NCBI GenBank assembly: GCA_024699715.1
Contig: JANPRD010000007.1
Coordinates: 59,106-123,105, forward strand
Length of the DNA: 64,000 nt
Direction: 5' to 3'
DNA from: Candidatus Methanophagales archaeon
Lineage (GTDB): Archaea > Halobacteriota > Syntropharchaeia > Alkanophagales > Methanospirareceae
Below the pieces are notes generated by a model, which did not search any database, was not told where the DNA came from, and was given only the letters and a program-made list of their open reading frames with translations. Shown here piece by piece: positions 8,605 to 17,525 of the stretch (position 1 is the first letter of the stretch; each line of letters opens with the position of its first letter). The position numbers and the translations under genes were made by a program.

Positions 8605-9981
8605 ATGCAAATTCTTCTCCTATCCCCTCCAACAATAAGCGCAGTTAAAGCGGTAGTTGGAACAACAGGTCCGCCTCTTGGCTTGGCATATCTTGCATCC
8701 ATGGTGAGGGATGAGCATGATGTTCGGATAGTTGATTCTCTTGCTGAGGATTACAACTATGGAGATGTGGAAAGAATAATAAAAAAATATGACCCTGATG
8801 TTGTCGGAATAACTTCAACAACCTCAATGATTCCAGATGCCTATGCGATTGCGAAAATAGCAAAGAGATACAACGAGAATGTGAAAATAGTAATGGGAGG
8901 TCCCCATGTGACCTTTCTTCCAGAAAGAACATTCCAAGAATGCCCCTACATAGACTTTATAGTAAGAGGTGAGGGCGAACTCACATTCAGAGAGCTGATT
9001 GACTCGCTGGAGAGAGACAGAGACCCGTCCAATATTTTAGGGCTAAGCATCAATTTGCGGGATAAAGTGAGGAACAATCCTCCTCGCCCCCTCATAAAAG
9101 ATATTGATACGATTCCCATGCCCTCTTACGACCTGCTACCTATGGAGAAGTATCAAGCGAATGGTGTCAGATTTGGGACTGTGATGACAAGCAGGGGCTG
9201 TCCATTCAACTGTGCATTCTGTTCCTCTTCTCTTCAATTTGGCAAAAGATGGCGAGGACATAGCGATTCTCGGGTGATTGAAGAATTGAAGCATCTCCAC
9301 GAGAAATACAGGATTCGTGAAATAGAGTTTCTGGATGATACCTTTACATTGAATAAACATAGAGCGATAAGAATAGCCAGAAGAATTGTGAAGGAAGGTC
9401 TTGACATTTCCTGGTCAGCCTCCTCCAGGGTTGATACATTCACGGAAGAGGTTGCAGAGGCGATGAAGAAAAGCGGATGTCATACAATTTATTTTGGCAT
9501 AGAATCAGGCTCTCGGAAAACCCTAAATTTCATCGGTAAAGGAATAACCCCAGAGCAATCAATATCTGCGGTTAAGAAAGCGAAAAGGCATAAGCTGCGT
9601 GCTTTGGGCTCTTTCGTCATAGGATTTCCAGAGGAAACAAAGGAGGATATAAAGAAAACGATAAAATTTTCAAAGAAGGTGGGAGTAGATTTTGCTCAGT
9701 TCACGATAGCTACGCCATATCCTGGAACGAGATTGTGGAAATATGCATCGGCAAAAAAGCTCATATTGACCTTCGATTGGAGAAAATATACTACCTTGGA
9801 TCCTGTGATGAAACTTAAAAACTTCACAAGTCAGCAGATAACAAAACTGCTTCAGAAAGCGTATATATCATTCTACTTGCGTCCATCGTTTCTAATTAAA
9901 GATTTAATCTCAAGAAAAGGCTTCATATTAAGGAGAGCAATTCCTAAAGCCATAAAGATGGCAAAATCTGCGATGGAGTAG
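8605..9981 (+). CDS. B12-binding-domain radical SAM protein
   Basis: This 458-residue protein has an N-terminal cobalamin-binding-like domain (GPPLGLAYLASMV, then VVGITSTTSMIPDAY and IVMGGPHVTFLP, residues about 20-130). A radical SAM core follows with the cluster motif SRGCPFNCAFCSSS, then YFGIESGSRKTLNFIGKG and VIGFPEETKED. Enzymes of this class include B12-dependent methylases and ring-forming oxidoreductases; the substrate cannot be read from sequence. The gene is more AT-rich and uses more AGA/ATA codons than its flanks, which suggests transfer. A truncated relative follows directly (9994-10119). Confidence 0.88.
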   Translation: MQILLLSPPTISAVKAVVGTTGPPLGLAYLASMVRDEHDVRIVDSLAEDYNYGDVERIIKKYDPDVVGITSTTSMIPDAYAIAKIAKRYNENVKIVMGGPHVTFLPERTFQECPYIDFIVRGEGELTFRELIDSLERDRDPSNILGLSINLRDKVRNNPPRPLIKDIDTIPMPSYDLLPMEKYQANGVRFGTVMTSRGCPFNCAFCSSSLQFGKRWRGHSDSRVIEELKHLHEKYRIREIEFLDDTFTLNKHRAIRIARRIVKEGLDISWSASSRVDTFTEEVAEAMKKSGCHTIYFGIESGSRKTLNFIGKGITPEQSISAVKKAKRHKLRALGSFVIGFPEETKEDIKKTIKFSKKVGVDFAQFTIATPYPGTRLWKYASAKKLILTFDWRKYTTLDPVMKLKNFTSQQITKLLQKAYISFYLRPSFLIKDLISRKGFILRRAIPKAIKMAKSAME

Positions 9982-9993
9982 TAGTGATTGGAG

Positions 9994-10119
9994 ATGGCAA
10001 AAATAGTTTTAACGGCAGATAGGGCTTTATTCACAGATTACCACGGTTTTGATTTCTTCGGATTTGGACTGTGCATGCCATACAGGCTCATACCCAAGAT
10101 TGTGGATAAAGAACATTGA
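9994..10119 (+). pseudogene. N-terminal remnant of a second B12-binding radical SAM protein
   Basis: ATG 9994 opens a 41-codon frame, MAKIVLTADRALFTDYHGFD and onward, that resembles the start of archaeal B12-binding radical SAM proteins (VLTADRxLxxDYH...GFG). It ends at TGA 10117-10119 with no continuation in any frame that I could recognise. The bases 10120-10335 hold no recognisable gene. This looks like a decayed tandem neighbour of the intact radical SAM gene, of similar AT-rich composition. Confidence 0.55.
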
Positions 10120-10335
10120 ACTCGGGAGAAGTGGGGTGAAAAAAGCGAATTAGGGCGACAGTCTTTGAGTTCCCTTTATGTTCGCGCAGTTCTTCTACGC
10201 TTTCCATGATTCACGATACCCTGAAGTTATAAGTTTTGTGCCTTTAGTGGATTTCTGACCTGCTCTCAGTTGTGTAAGTCACTGTCATCTTTTTCTTCTT
10301 TTCTTCCTGCCTACTGCCCCTATCAACTACACGCT

Positions 10336-10722
10336 TCACGCAGGCACGAATTTTGTTCCGTAGTAAATGATGCCTTCTTCGCCCTCTTCACCCAATTTTC
10401 TGAACACTGCCCGCACTTTCATCCCCTCGCTCACTTCTTCAGGCTTGCAGACAACCTCCGAAAGCATGCGAGTCCCCTCGTCTAACTCAATTATTGCGAG
10501 TATGTATGGTGATCTACCGACGCTGTTCGGGCGATGAACTATGGTATAGGTGAGAATTTTCCCTGTCCCCTTGAATTTATATCTCTCCATTTTCCCCTTA
10601 CGCCTGCATTTCGGGCATATTTCACGAGGCGGAAAATAGAAAGCGTCGCAATTCTTGCAGTGCGAGCCAACAAGATTGTAGCGAGCTTCCTGCTCCCTCC
10701 AAAATTTCGCAGAGACCGCCAT
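10336..10722 (-). CDS. DUF35 zinc-ribbon/OB-fold protein
   Basis: The 128-residue protein contains a rubredoxin-like zinc ribbon (HCKNCDAFYFPPREICPKCR, CxxC...CxxC) and then an OB domain (GTGKILTYTIVH, APYILAIIEL-like strands). DUF35 proteins form a channeling complex with acetoacetyl-CoA thiolase and HMG-CoA synthase in the archaeal mevalonate pathway. Those partners are not adjacent here, so another acyl-CoA partner is possible. ATG 10722 is preferred because an AAGGGGG ribosome-binding site lies 8 bases before it; a GTG three codons upstream is the alternative. Confidence 0.88.
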   Translation of the reverse strand: MAVSAKFWREQEARYNLVGSHCKNCDAFYFPPREICPKCRRKGKMERYKFKGTGKILTYTIVHRPNSVGRSPYILAIIELDEGTRMLSEVVCKPEEVSEGMKVRAVFRKLGEEGEEGIIYYGTKFVPA

Positions 10723-10777
10723 CCCAAACACCCCCTTTCACACACTTTCGTCCCTCTCTTGTTCTACCCTCACACTC

Positions 10778-11968
10778 TCACGACTCCCGCAACACGCTCC
10801 CGAACCGCAACAACATTTCCTCCAAATGCATACTTCCATTTAAAGCATTACACAGGTTGAAGTCCGTTTCGCTCTCATAAAGAAAAATGTTTGCGAACAT
10901 GCGCCACCACTTCTCCTCTCTTTCAACGCCCTCTCCACCTTGCTCCCCTTGCTCCGCCCTCTTCGCTGTTTTCGCTACTGCCATCTCTGACACTTGACGC
11001 TCTCTCGCCTGCAGCAGTCTCCTCCTCAATTCAGCGTGAATCTCCGCAAGAATCTCCCGCTCCGCCTGCACTGCGGTGAGAAATTTCAAGTGTCGCCTGA
11101 CCTTTTCAGCGTCGCCAAGAAAAGCATCGTTGAGCATTTCCGCAATCCTGCGACGATGCGAGAATGCAGAACGCACAACCGCCTCAACAACATCCCTGTC
11201 TATTCTCCTCGCCGTCCCCTCATCCTCATCCCTTTTCTTTCCTTCCGACGCTCTCGTCGCACTCGCAAAGGAAGCGGAAGCCTCAAGTATGCTCACTGCG
11301 AGACCTGCGTCGCCGTCTGCATGCTCCTCCAAAGCACTCAACGCACCTTCCGTGAGGTGCAAATTTTCCGCCTTTGCGACTTTCAAAAGCAGTCGCCTCA
11401 ATGCATTCTCACCCTTCTCACCTTGCGAACCTTGCTCGGCGTCCAAACGCTTGAAAAAAAGGCAGAGACATCTTGAGCGTATTGCAGGCAGAATTGCTGA
11501 AGGCTTCGTTGTTGAGAAAATGAATCTGCATGTTTTGTTGAACCTTTCCATCGTTCTTCGCAGTGATTGCTGAATATCTGCTGGCAATAAGTCCGCATTG
11601 TTGAAGAAAATGATGCGAAAATTTGCATTTATCGGCTTAAGACCCGCATATTCTCTGATTGCCCGCTTGAAAATCTCTACTGCTGACTTTCTATCGTTGT
11701 AAAACTTGCTGAAATACGCATCTCTTTCAATATATTCACGACGATGCTCGTTGAAATCTGAGCATTCAACCCTCAAAAGATTCTCACGCCAGAAATCACC
11801 GAAGAGCTCACGGGCAATTGCGAAGACGAGCGAAGTCTTTCCCACGCCTCTCTCGCCGAAGAGCAGCAGATTCGGAAGCGTCCTACGCTTCAAAAATGCA
11901 CGCACCCGCTCGCACACCTTCTCTTGACCGAGAATGTCCTCTAAACGCATCGGTCTATACTTCTCCAA
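10778..11968 (-). CDS. RFC small-subunit-like clamp loader paralogue, degenerate Walker B
   Basis: The 396-residue protein begins MEKYRPMRLEDILGQEKV and has the RFC box order: Walker A FGERGVGKTS (residues about 37-46), RRTMERFNKTCRFIFSTT (sensor 1), and the arginine-finger motif AIRSRC. The Walker B is IIFFNNADLL instead of the LDEAD type, so the acidic pair needed for ATP hydrolysis is missing. A charged low-complexity segment lies at about 235-255. It could be a second small subunit that binds but does not hydrolyse ATP, like the special subunits of clamp loaders. The canonical subunits are outside the window. Confidence 0.82.
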   Translation of the reverse strand: MEKYRPMRLEDILGQEKVCERVRAFLKRRTLPNLLLFGERGVGKTSLVFAIARELFGDFWRENLLRVECSDFNEHRREYIERDAYFSKFYNDRKSAVEIFKRAIREYAGLKPINANFRIIFFNNADLLPADIQQSLRRTMERFNKTCRFIFSTTKPSAILPAIRSRCLCLFFKRLDAEQGSQGEKGENALRRLLLKVAKAENLHLTEGALSALEEHADGDAGLAVSILEASASFASATRASEGKKRDEDEGTARRIDRDVVEAVVRSAFSHRRRIAEMLNDAFLGDAEKVRRHLKFLTAVQAEREILAEIHAELRRRLLQARERQVSEMAVAKTAKRAEQGEQGGEGVEREEKWWRMFANIFLYESETDFNLCNALNGSMHLEEMLLRFGSVLRES

Positions 11969-12074
11969 CCAAAGCGGATGACAGCTGTTCTACAGCATTA
12001 TGCATTCTTCCCACGCTCTCCTTCCCTCCGCTTCTCTCCCTGCTCTTCCGACTTTTTCACACACGCTCTCATTT

Positions 12075-12087
12075 CCATATTTAAGGG
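12075..12087 (+). promoter_or_regulatory. TATA box of the DUF99 gene
   Basis: The sequence ccatatttaaggg is centred about 26 bases before ATG 12107, the distance expected for a leaderless archaeal transcript. Confidence 0.55.
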
Positions 12088-12106
12088 AGCAAGAAAAAAG
12101 GAAGAT

Positions 12107-12784
12107 ATGCACTTGAACAAAAAGGGAATAAGGGCGTTAGGAATCGCAGAGAGTTTCGTGAGGGAGCGACCTCGCTCAGTTCTCGCAGGCGTTGTGATGC
12201 GTTCAGACCTTATTATTGACGGTTTCGCATTCACAGAGATAACAGTTGGAGGCATGGATGCAACAGATGGCATTATTAAAATATTCAATTCGCTTGAGCG
12301 TTCTGATATAAATGTGATTATGCTGAATGGATGTGTGATAAGTTGGTTCAATGTCGTGAATTTGAACAAAATTTACGAAGAAACGGGCATTCCGCTCATT
12401 TGCGTCACCTACGAGGCTTCAGAAGGGCTTGAGCCTCACTTTCGTAGGCACTTTGATGGCGAAGACCTGCAAAAAAGGCTTGACGCTTACAGAATGCTTG
12501 GTGAGCGTGTGCCTGTGAGGATTAAGGGCAAGCATGAACAAAGGAAAGGGAAGAAGCAGGAAATCCTAATTCGCATTCTCGGCTTGGAGAAGAGCGAAGC
12601 CGTTCAAATCCTGCGTAAATTCACTTTGCACGGGAGGATTCCAGAGCCGTTAAGAGTGGCAAGGCTTTGTGCAAGGTCTCTCTTAAGGTCTTCTTTCTCT
12701 CACTCCTCTTCTCCCTCCACCACCCCCACTACCTCCTCCTCTCTCCACCTCTTCCCTGTTCTCTCGCTCTCGTCCTTAAATTAA
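12107..12784 (+). CDS. DUF99 family protein
   Basis: Starting at ATG 12107 the 225-residue protein reads [17 protein letters not shown] and has the DUF99 features: [13 protein letters not shown], the [12 protein letters not shown] segment and [17 protein letters not shown]99 is an archaeal family related to the endonuclease V fold; no reaction is known to me. The last about 35 residues are a Ser/Thr/Pro-rich low-complexity tail absent from the family. The gene overlaps the tail of the convergent tfb gene by 9 bases. Confidence 0.85.
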   Translation: MHLNKKGIRALGIAESFVRERPRSVLAGVVMRSDLIIDGFAFTEITVGGMDATDGIIKIFNSLERSDINVIMLNGCVISWFNVVNLNKIYEETGIPLICVTYEASEGLEPHFRRHFDGEDLQKRLDAYRMLGERVPVRIKGKHEQRKGKKQEILIRILGLEKSEAVQILRKFTLHGRIPEPLRVARLCARSLLRSSFSHSSSPSTTPTTSSSLHLFPVLSLSSLN

Positions 12785-13780
12785 GATTTTAATGTCAAGT
12801 TTTTCAGAAAGTTCTCGGTAGCGGTTGCGGATAGTGACTTCAGTGACGCCCGTCGCCTCAGATATTTCCTTTTGAGTTTTGTGCTTACCGCTGAGAATCG
12901 CAGCAATATAAATTGCGGCGGCTGCAACGCCTATCGGACCCTTTCCATTCGTGAGTTTCTTCTCTTGTGCCTTCTTTATAATCTCAATGGCTTTCGCACG
13001 GACATCTCCTCCCAACCCCAAGCGAGAGCAGAATCGTGGGACGAATTCAATCGGTGATGCGGGAGGCAAATGAATGTCCAATTCTCGCAACAAAAATCTG
13101 TAAGCACGGCTTATTTCCCGCTGTGATACCCTTGACACCGCCTTTATTTCCTCAAGTGTGCGAGGAACCCCATACTGCCTGCATGTTATATATAAAATTG
13201 CTGAAGTTATGCCCTCTATGCTGCGACCTCTTATCAAATTCTTCTCCATCACCTTCCTATATAATTTAGCGGCAGCCTCCCTAATGTTCATAGGAAGTTT
13301 CAATGCTGAAGCCATTCTGTCAATTTCAGAGAGAGCATATATGAAAGAGCGCTCACTTGTGTTCGTGATATGTGCGATATGCCATCTGCCGAGGGGTTCA
13401 AGACCCTTTGATGTGACGAGTGTGCTTAAGCCCTTGTCGTGTATTCTGTAAGTCATCGGCGCACCGACCCTTTCTCTGCGTGATGCCTGCTCAAAGTCAA
13501 ATGCTCGCCACTCAGGTCCTAAATCAACAAGATTCTCAGCAATCACGAGACCACAATCGCCACAAAACAGCTCAGCTCGCTCATAGTCCCACACTAAATT
13601 CTTTGAGTGGCATTCCGGACACTCCTTCACTCGCTCAATCCCCTCACGCTCCTCTTGACGCTCCCTACTTTCCTCCTCTCCCGCCACCTTCTTATCCGCT
13701 TCTCCCGCCTCTGACTTCTCTACTTCGCTCCCCTCTTTTTGATTATGATGCCTGCTCGCTTCCGCTGAAAGCGCCCTCAT
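12776..13780 (-). CDS. tfb: Transcription initiation factor B (TFB)
   Basis: The 334-residue protein carries the N-terminal zinc ribbon ([20 protein letters not shown], then GDCG), the B-finger/linker (GPEWRAFD and [17 protein letters not shown]), and two cyclin repeats (residues about 135-230 and 235-330, the second ending with the DNA-recognition helix [19 protein letters not shown]). It bridges TBP, BRE and RNA polymerase at archaeal promoters. The first about 50 residues are a Glu/Lys-rich low-complexity extension, so translation could start later, but the promoter spacing favours ATG 13780. Confidence 0.96.
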   Translation of the reverse strand: MRALSAEASRHHNQKEGSEVEKSEAGEADKKVAGEEESRERQEEREGIERVKECPECHSKNLVWDYERAELFCGDCGLVIAENLVDLGPEWRAFDFEQASRRERVGAPMTYRIHDKGLSTLVTSKGLEPLGRWHIAHITNTSERSFIYALSEIDRMASALKLPMNIREAAAKLYRKVMEKNLIRGRSIEGITSAILYITCRQYGVPRTLEEIKAVSRVSQREISRAYRFLLRELDIHLPPASPIEFVPRFCSRLGLGGDVRAKAIEIIKKAQEKKLTNGKGPIGVAAAAIYIAAILSGKHKTQKEISEATGVTEVTIRNRYRELSEKLDIKILI

Positions 13781-13783
13781 GAT

Positions 13784-13799
13784 AACTTAAATATAAGTT
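13784..13799. promoter_or_regulatory. Near-palindrome between the tfb TATA box and start
   Basis: AACTTAAATATAAGTT is a 16-base near-perfect inverted repeat (AACTTA/TAAGTT) lying exactly at the expected transcription start of tfb. It could be an operator for a dimeric regulator; the regulator is unknown. Confidence 0.35.
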
Positions 13800-13801
13800 G
13801 C

Positions 13802-13815
13802 ATATATTTAAATAG
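13802..13815 (-). promoter_or_regulatory. TATA box of tfb
   Basis: Read on the minus strand, ctatttaaatatat lies about 28 bases before ATG 13780. This predicts a leaderless or nearly leaderless tfb mRNA. Confidence 0.6.
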
Positions 13816-13845
13816 TTTCTTTATTCACACCAAACAGCCCCCCGC

Positions 13846-15366
13846 TCAAAATTCAGGCGAATCGCCCGCTCTTTCTCCTTTCCGCCGCCTCAAGAACTCA
13901 ACGAAATCTTCAGCGAATTTCGGGAACGCAACTGCATGAACATGCGTGTAGGATGCGAGGCAGTTCTTCTTCATTATGCCGTCAAGTGCCGTCTCGCCTT
14001 TCCTTAAAATGCCCTCTCCTCGCAAGATGCGGTAGGCGAACTCAACATCTTCACGCAAATTTATCCTTGAGCGGTGGAACTCATGCGCCTTAAACCTCTT
14101 CCCTTTCTTACCTAAGAAGCAGTCACGACGAATCTCACCGACTACATAATTCACTATTCTGCGTTCTTCTGTCCATTCTGCTCCGCCTTTTATGACGCCA
14201 CACATATCAAAACGCTTCCCCTTATACTCTATTTCGTCCATTAAATACATTAATCCACCGCATTCCGCATATATCACACCGTCATTCTCGTAAAATTCTC
14301 TTATTGAGAGGCGCATTTGCTCATTCGCTTCCAACTCAGCAGCATAAATCTCTGGAAAACCGCCTCCTATGTAGAGAGCATCGCAGGAAGGCAGCTTTCT
14401 GTCTGAGAGCGGACTGAAAAACACAATCTCCGCACCTGCGAGGGTGAGCAAGTCAAGCGTGTCTTGATAGTAAAAGTTGAAAGCCTCGTCGTAAGCAACT
14501 CCTATTCTGACACTCTCCCCTCCCTTTCCTCTTCTTTCCGCCCCCCTCTCTTCTTCTGCTCTCTCTCTTTCGTTTGCGGTTGTAGTTTTTGCAGTTGCTT
14601 TCGCTGCTGCGGTGGTTGCTCTGAATATTCTTGGGGGAGGCGTCCGCAGTGGAGGTGCGCTCTCCGCAATCTCCAAAACCGCATCTAAATCCACATGCTC
14701 CTTGACTTGCTGTTTGATTTGCTTAAGAACGGTGTTGAACGCAGAGAAACGCTTTGAGCATTCAACCGCAGTGACCAAGCCGAGATGCCGCATTTCAATC
14801 CTAATGCGAGGATTCTCAGGAATTTTGCCCACAACTTTCACACCACAGTATCTCTCTATTGCTTTCTCCGCCTTCTCTCCGTGCCTTTCCGTCCCGATAT
14901 AGTTCAAAATAACACCTGCAATATTCACATCAGGGTCAAAATTTTTGTAACCTGCGACGAGAGCGGCGGCACTCCTCGTCAAACTACGAGCATCTACAAT
15001 CAGAATAACAGGTGCTTGCAGTATTTTTGATATTTGTGCGGTGCTTCCCACATCTGTTTCGTAGTCAAAGCCTTCGTAGAGACCTCTGACGCCCTCAACG
15101 ATAGCGATGTCCGCTCCTTTGCATGCACGAGCGAAGATTTCGAGGATTGCGTCCTTGCTCATTAAAAAGCCGTCAAGGTTGCGTGAGGCTCTTCCTGCGA
15201 CAAGCGAGTGGAAGCCCGTGTCAATGTAGTCGAGAGCGACCTTGAAAGGCTGCACCTCATATCCGAGCTCACGAAGCACTGCGAGGAGACCGATGCAAAT
15301 TGTCGTTTTTCCTGCTGAACTCCTGTCCGCTGCGAGAACTATTCTCGGAATCTCCTCAATACTCAT
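13846..15366 (-). CDS. cfbB: Ni-sirohydrochlorin a,c-diamide synthase CfbB (CbiA family)
   Basis: This 506-residue glutamine-dependent amidase has an N-terminal dethiobiotin-synthetase-like ATPase domain (VLAADRSSAGKTTICIGLL, VEGVRGLYEGFD) and a C-terminal type 1 glutaminase domain with nucleophile region VIYAECGGLMYL and GEIYAAEL-like helix. CobB/CbiA enzymes work on cobyrinate; the neighbouring cfbC and cfbD make the F430 branch the likely role, amidating Ni-sirohydrochlorin. A low-complexity Ala/Thr/Lys/Glu linker (about 245-285) separates the domains. It is the last gene of a cfbD-cfbC-cfbB operon, 3 bases after cfbC. Confidence 0.9.
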   Translation of the reverse strand: MSIEEIPRIVLAADRSSAGKTTICIGLLAVLRELGYEVQPFKVALDYIDTGFHSLVAGRASRNLDGFLMSKDAILEIFARACKGADIAIVEGVRGLYEGFDYETDVGSTAQISKILQAPVILIVDARSLTRSAAALVAGYKNFDPDVNIAGVILNYIGTERHGEKAEKAIERYCGVKVVGKIPENPRIRIEMRHLGLVTAVECSKRFSAFNTVLKQIKQQVKEHVDLDAVLEIAESAPPLRTPPPRIFRATTAAAKATAKTTTANERERAEEERGAERRGKGGESVRIGVAYDEAFNFYYQDTLDLLTLAGAEIVFFSPLSDRKLPSCDALYIGGGFPEIYAAELEANEQMRLSIREFYENDGVIYAECGGLMYLMDEIEYKGKRFDMCGVIKGGAEWTEERRIVNYVVGEIRRDCFLGKKGKRFKAHEFHRSRINLREDVEFAYRILRGEGILRKGETALDGIMKKNCLASYTHVHAVAFPKFAEDFVEFLRRRKGERAGDSPEF

Positions 15367-15369
15367 CTC

Positions 15370-16179
15370 TCACCTTTTCCCACTCCCTTCTCTCTCATTG
15401 AAAATGCTGCGCAGCTCGCTGTCTGAGAGAGGGTGCGGAACTTTCGCATCTTCGTTTGAAAGGATGCGTTCTGCGAGTTCGCCGTAGATTTTCGCCATGT
15501 GGCTTTCAGGCGCACCTTCCACGACCGTCAGCGACGCTCTTTCCATCCTTTGCACGATTTCGTCCTTCGGGATGAAAGCGACGAGTTTCGTGCCTATGCG
15601 TCTCGCAAAACGCTCCAAAATCTCACGCTCTCGCTCAACACCCCTTGCGTTGCATATCACGCCTCCGAGAGGCGCATTAAGCGTTTTCAGACCCCTGCAA
15701 ATGTTATTTGCGGCGTAAAGAGGGAGGTATTCACCCGAAGAGACGATGTAAGATTCGTCAATTAGATGCTCTTTTATGGGTGTTGCGAACCCACCGCAGA
15801 CAATATCGCCGGGAACATCGTAAATCACAATATCAGATGCGTCTAAAATGTCAGAAATCCTGCGTAAATATTCTATTGCGACGATTATGCCACGACCCGC
15901 ACAGCCCACTCCAGGCTCTGGACCTCCTACTTCAACGCATTTCACGCCAAAAACCCCTTCAAACACCACATCTTCCTCCGAAATTCGCTTGTGCTGACGC
16001 AATAAATCAAGAATCGTGGGTATGCGGGTGCCATGCATGAGCGAAAGTGATGAATCACTCTTCGGGTCGCAGCCGATAATTGCCACTTTAAGCCCTTTCT
16101 TGCCGAGATATGCCGCTATGTTTGACGCAATTGAGGATTTACCTATGCCTCCTTTGCCGTATATTGCGATAGATTTCAA
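15370..16179 (-). CDS. cfbC: CfbC, NifH-like reductase component of F430 synthesis
   Basis: The 269-residue NifH homologue has P-loop GKGGIGKS (8-15), GCDPKSDSSLSLMHG, and the two cluster cysteines in PGVGCAGRGI and DIVCGGFATP that hold the bridging [4Fe-4S] cluster of a homodimer. In the F430 pathway CfbC passes electrons to CfbD for the six-electron reduction and cyclisation of Ni-sirohydrochlorin a,c-diamide. There is no nifDK or nif regulatory gene around it; it lies between cfbD and cfbB, which settles the role. Confidence 0.94.
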   Translation of the reverse strand: MKSIAIYGKGGIGKSSIASNIAAYLGKKGLKVAIIGCDPKSDSSLSLMHGTRIPTILDLLRQHKRISEEDVVFEGVFGVKCVEVGGPEPGVGCAGRGIIVAIEYLRRISDILDASDIVIYDVPGDIVCGGFATPIKEHLIDESYIVSSGEYLPLYAANNICRGLKTLNAPLGGVICNARGVEREREILERFARRIGTKLVAFIPKDEIVQRMERASLTVVEGAPESHMAKIYGELAERILSNEDAKVPHPLSDSELRSIFNEREGSGKR

Positions 16180-16254
16180 CTCATTTCACCTTTTTCCGCC
16201 TCTCTTCTTCCCTACATTTCCATACTCTACACCATTCTCTACCGCATTCTTGCT

Positions 16255-17364
16255 CTACTCGCTTCGTCGCTTGCTCAACCTCAAAATCGCATCGCCGAAC
16301 TCTGAAGGTAGAATATGCGTTGCGCCCATCGTCTTCGGATGCAAGTCCAACTCAAGCACGACATGGTGATGTCCGAGAGATTTCAGCGGTTCTACTGTTC
16401 TCGGACCGTTTGTCACCGAAAAAATCTCAAAGCCAGAGGGAATTGGAAGGACGGCGTGAGGCACTCCTACAAGAACGGCGAAGTCGTAATCCGCATATTC
16501 CTCACAAATTATCTTCGCTGCTCGCTCCCCTGCAACAGCATACTCGTCTAAACCGCCGGTTATGTGGTGTATTTTTATGTTTTCTGCGTTCAGTTCATTC
16601 AATATTCGCTCTGCGTAGCCACGAATCCGCTTTAAGCCGACATTTTTGTTGAGGTTTGCGATGTTCACGACCTGCTCCTCTTTCGCAACTTTGTTCAAAG
16701 CACGCAAGATGTCTGCGAACATGAAAGCGGTCTCCTTCTTCGCATTCAGCACGCAAACGCCACGCTTTCCCTCACGAAGCAGCTCCAAGAGGCGCTCAGC
16801 GACCGCAATTTTTGAATCGCCCTTTGAAGGCGGTATGTATTCGCTGGATGCTGCGCCCACACGCTTCTCAATTTCTGTTGCGCGTTCAAGCACACGCTTC
16901 TGCCTCTCAAACTCCTCCTCTGAAATGATTCCAGCGAGCATAGCAGCCTCAAGTGTTCTGATGACGCCTACGGTGTTGTCTCGGTAGCCAGCATGCACTT
17001 TCACTGTAATGACCTTGCACTTAACGCCGCTGTCAGCGACGGCTTTCTCCAAATCTTCGCCGATAATCATGGAAGAGCATGTGCCGACGACGCCCATTAG
17101 CGAGGGCTTGAAACGCTCTTCTGCGAAGCGAAGCGCATTCACAAGCAATTTATGACCTCCAAAAACGAAATCGCTCTCCTCCATCGCTGTCGTAAGCACC
17201 CTCATTCCGTCCTCCTCAAGCATTCTGCTGTGCCTGAAGCAGCATCCCGCAGGTCCGTGAAGAATCGCAACATCAACATCCAAATCACGAAGCGTGTATA
17301 GCGCCGCAACTATCGCACTCGGTCTCGGATGCCACACCATCCGCTCAACATTCTCCTCTGACAT
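16255..17364 (-). CDS. cfbD: CfbD, NifD-like catalytic component of F430 synthesis
   Basis: The 369-residue protein belongs to the nitrogenase component 1-like family: AILHGPAGCCFRHSRM near the N-terminus, GVVGTCSSMIIGEDLE in the middle and VLVGVPHAVLPIP near the end. With CfbC it forms Ni-hexahydroseco-F430. It is shorter than NifD and lacks FeMo-cofactor ligands, as expected for CfbD. It is the first gene of the cfbDCB operon. The upstream spacer 17365-17525 carries an AT-rich stretch read on the minus strand as gtgttatatggtg, a weak promoter candidate. Confidence 0.93.
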   Translation of the reverse strand: MSEENVERMVWHPRPSAIVAALYTLRDLDVDVAILHGPAGCCFRHSRMLEEDGMRVLTTAMEESDFVFGGHKLLVNALRFAEERFKPSLMGVVGTCSSMIIGEDLEKAVADSGVKCKVITVKVHAGYRDNTVGVIRTLEAAMLAGIISEEEFERQKRVLERATEIEKRVGAASSEYIPPSKGDSKIAVAERLLELLREGKRGVCVLNAKKETAFMFADILRALNKVAKEEQVVNIANLNKNVGLKRIRGYAERILNELNAENIKIHHITGGLDEYAVAGERAAKIICEEYADYDFAVLVGVPHAVLPIPSGFEIFSVTNGPRTVEPLKSLGHHHVVLELDLHPKTMGATHILPSEFGDAILRLSKRRSE

Positions 17365-17525
17365 CCCTCATTCTCCCCCTCACTTAACTCTTTCACCATA
17401 TAACACACTAAATGCAAAAATACTTCACCACAAGTGAGCGAGATACAAGCGTGATGAATGGAGCGATTTAGATGTTATGGGGGAATTCACCAAGCCCAAT
17501 CGCTAACAATGCTCTATTTAATTTG

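Noticed and set aside
15370..17364. Nitrogenase (NifH/NifD)
   Set aside because: Only CfbC- and CfbD-type proteins with adjacent CfbB are present; there is no NifK, cofactor-assembly gene or FeMo-cofactor ligand set.
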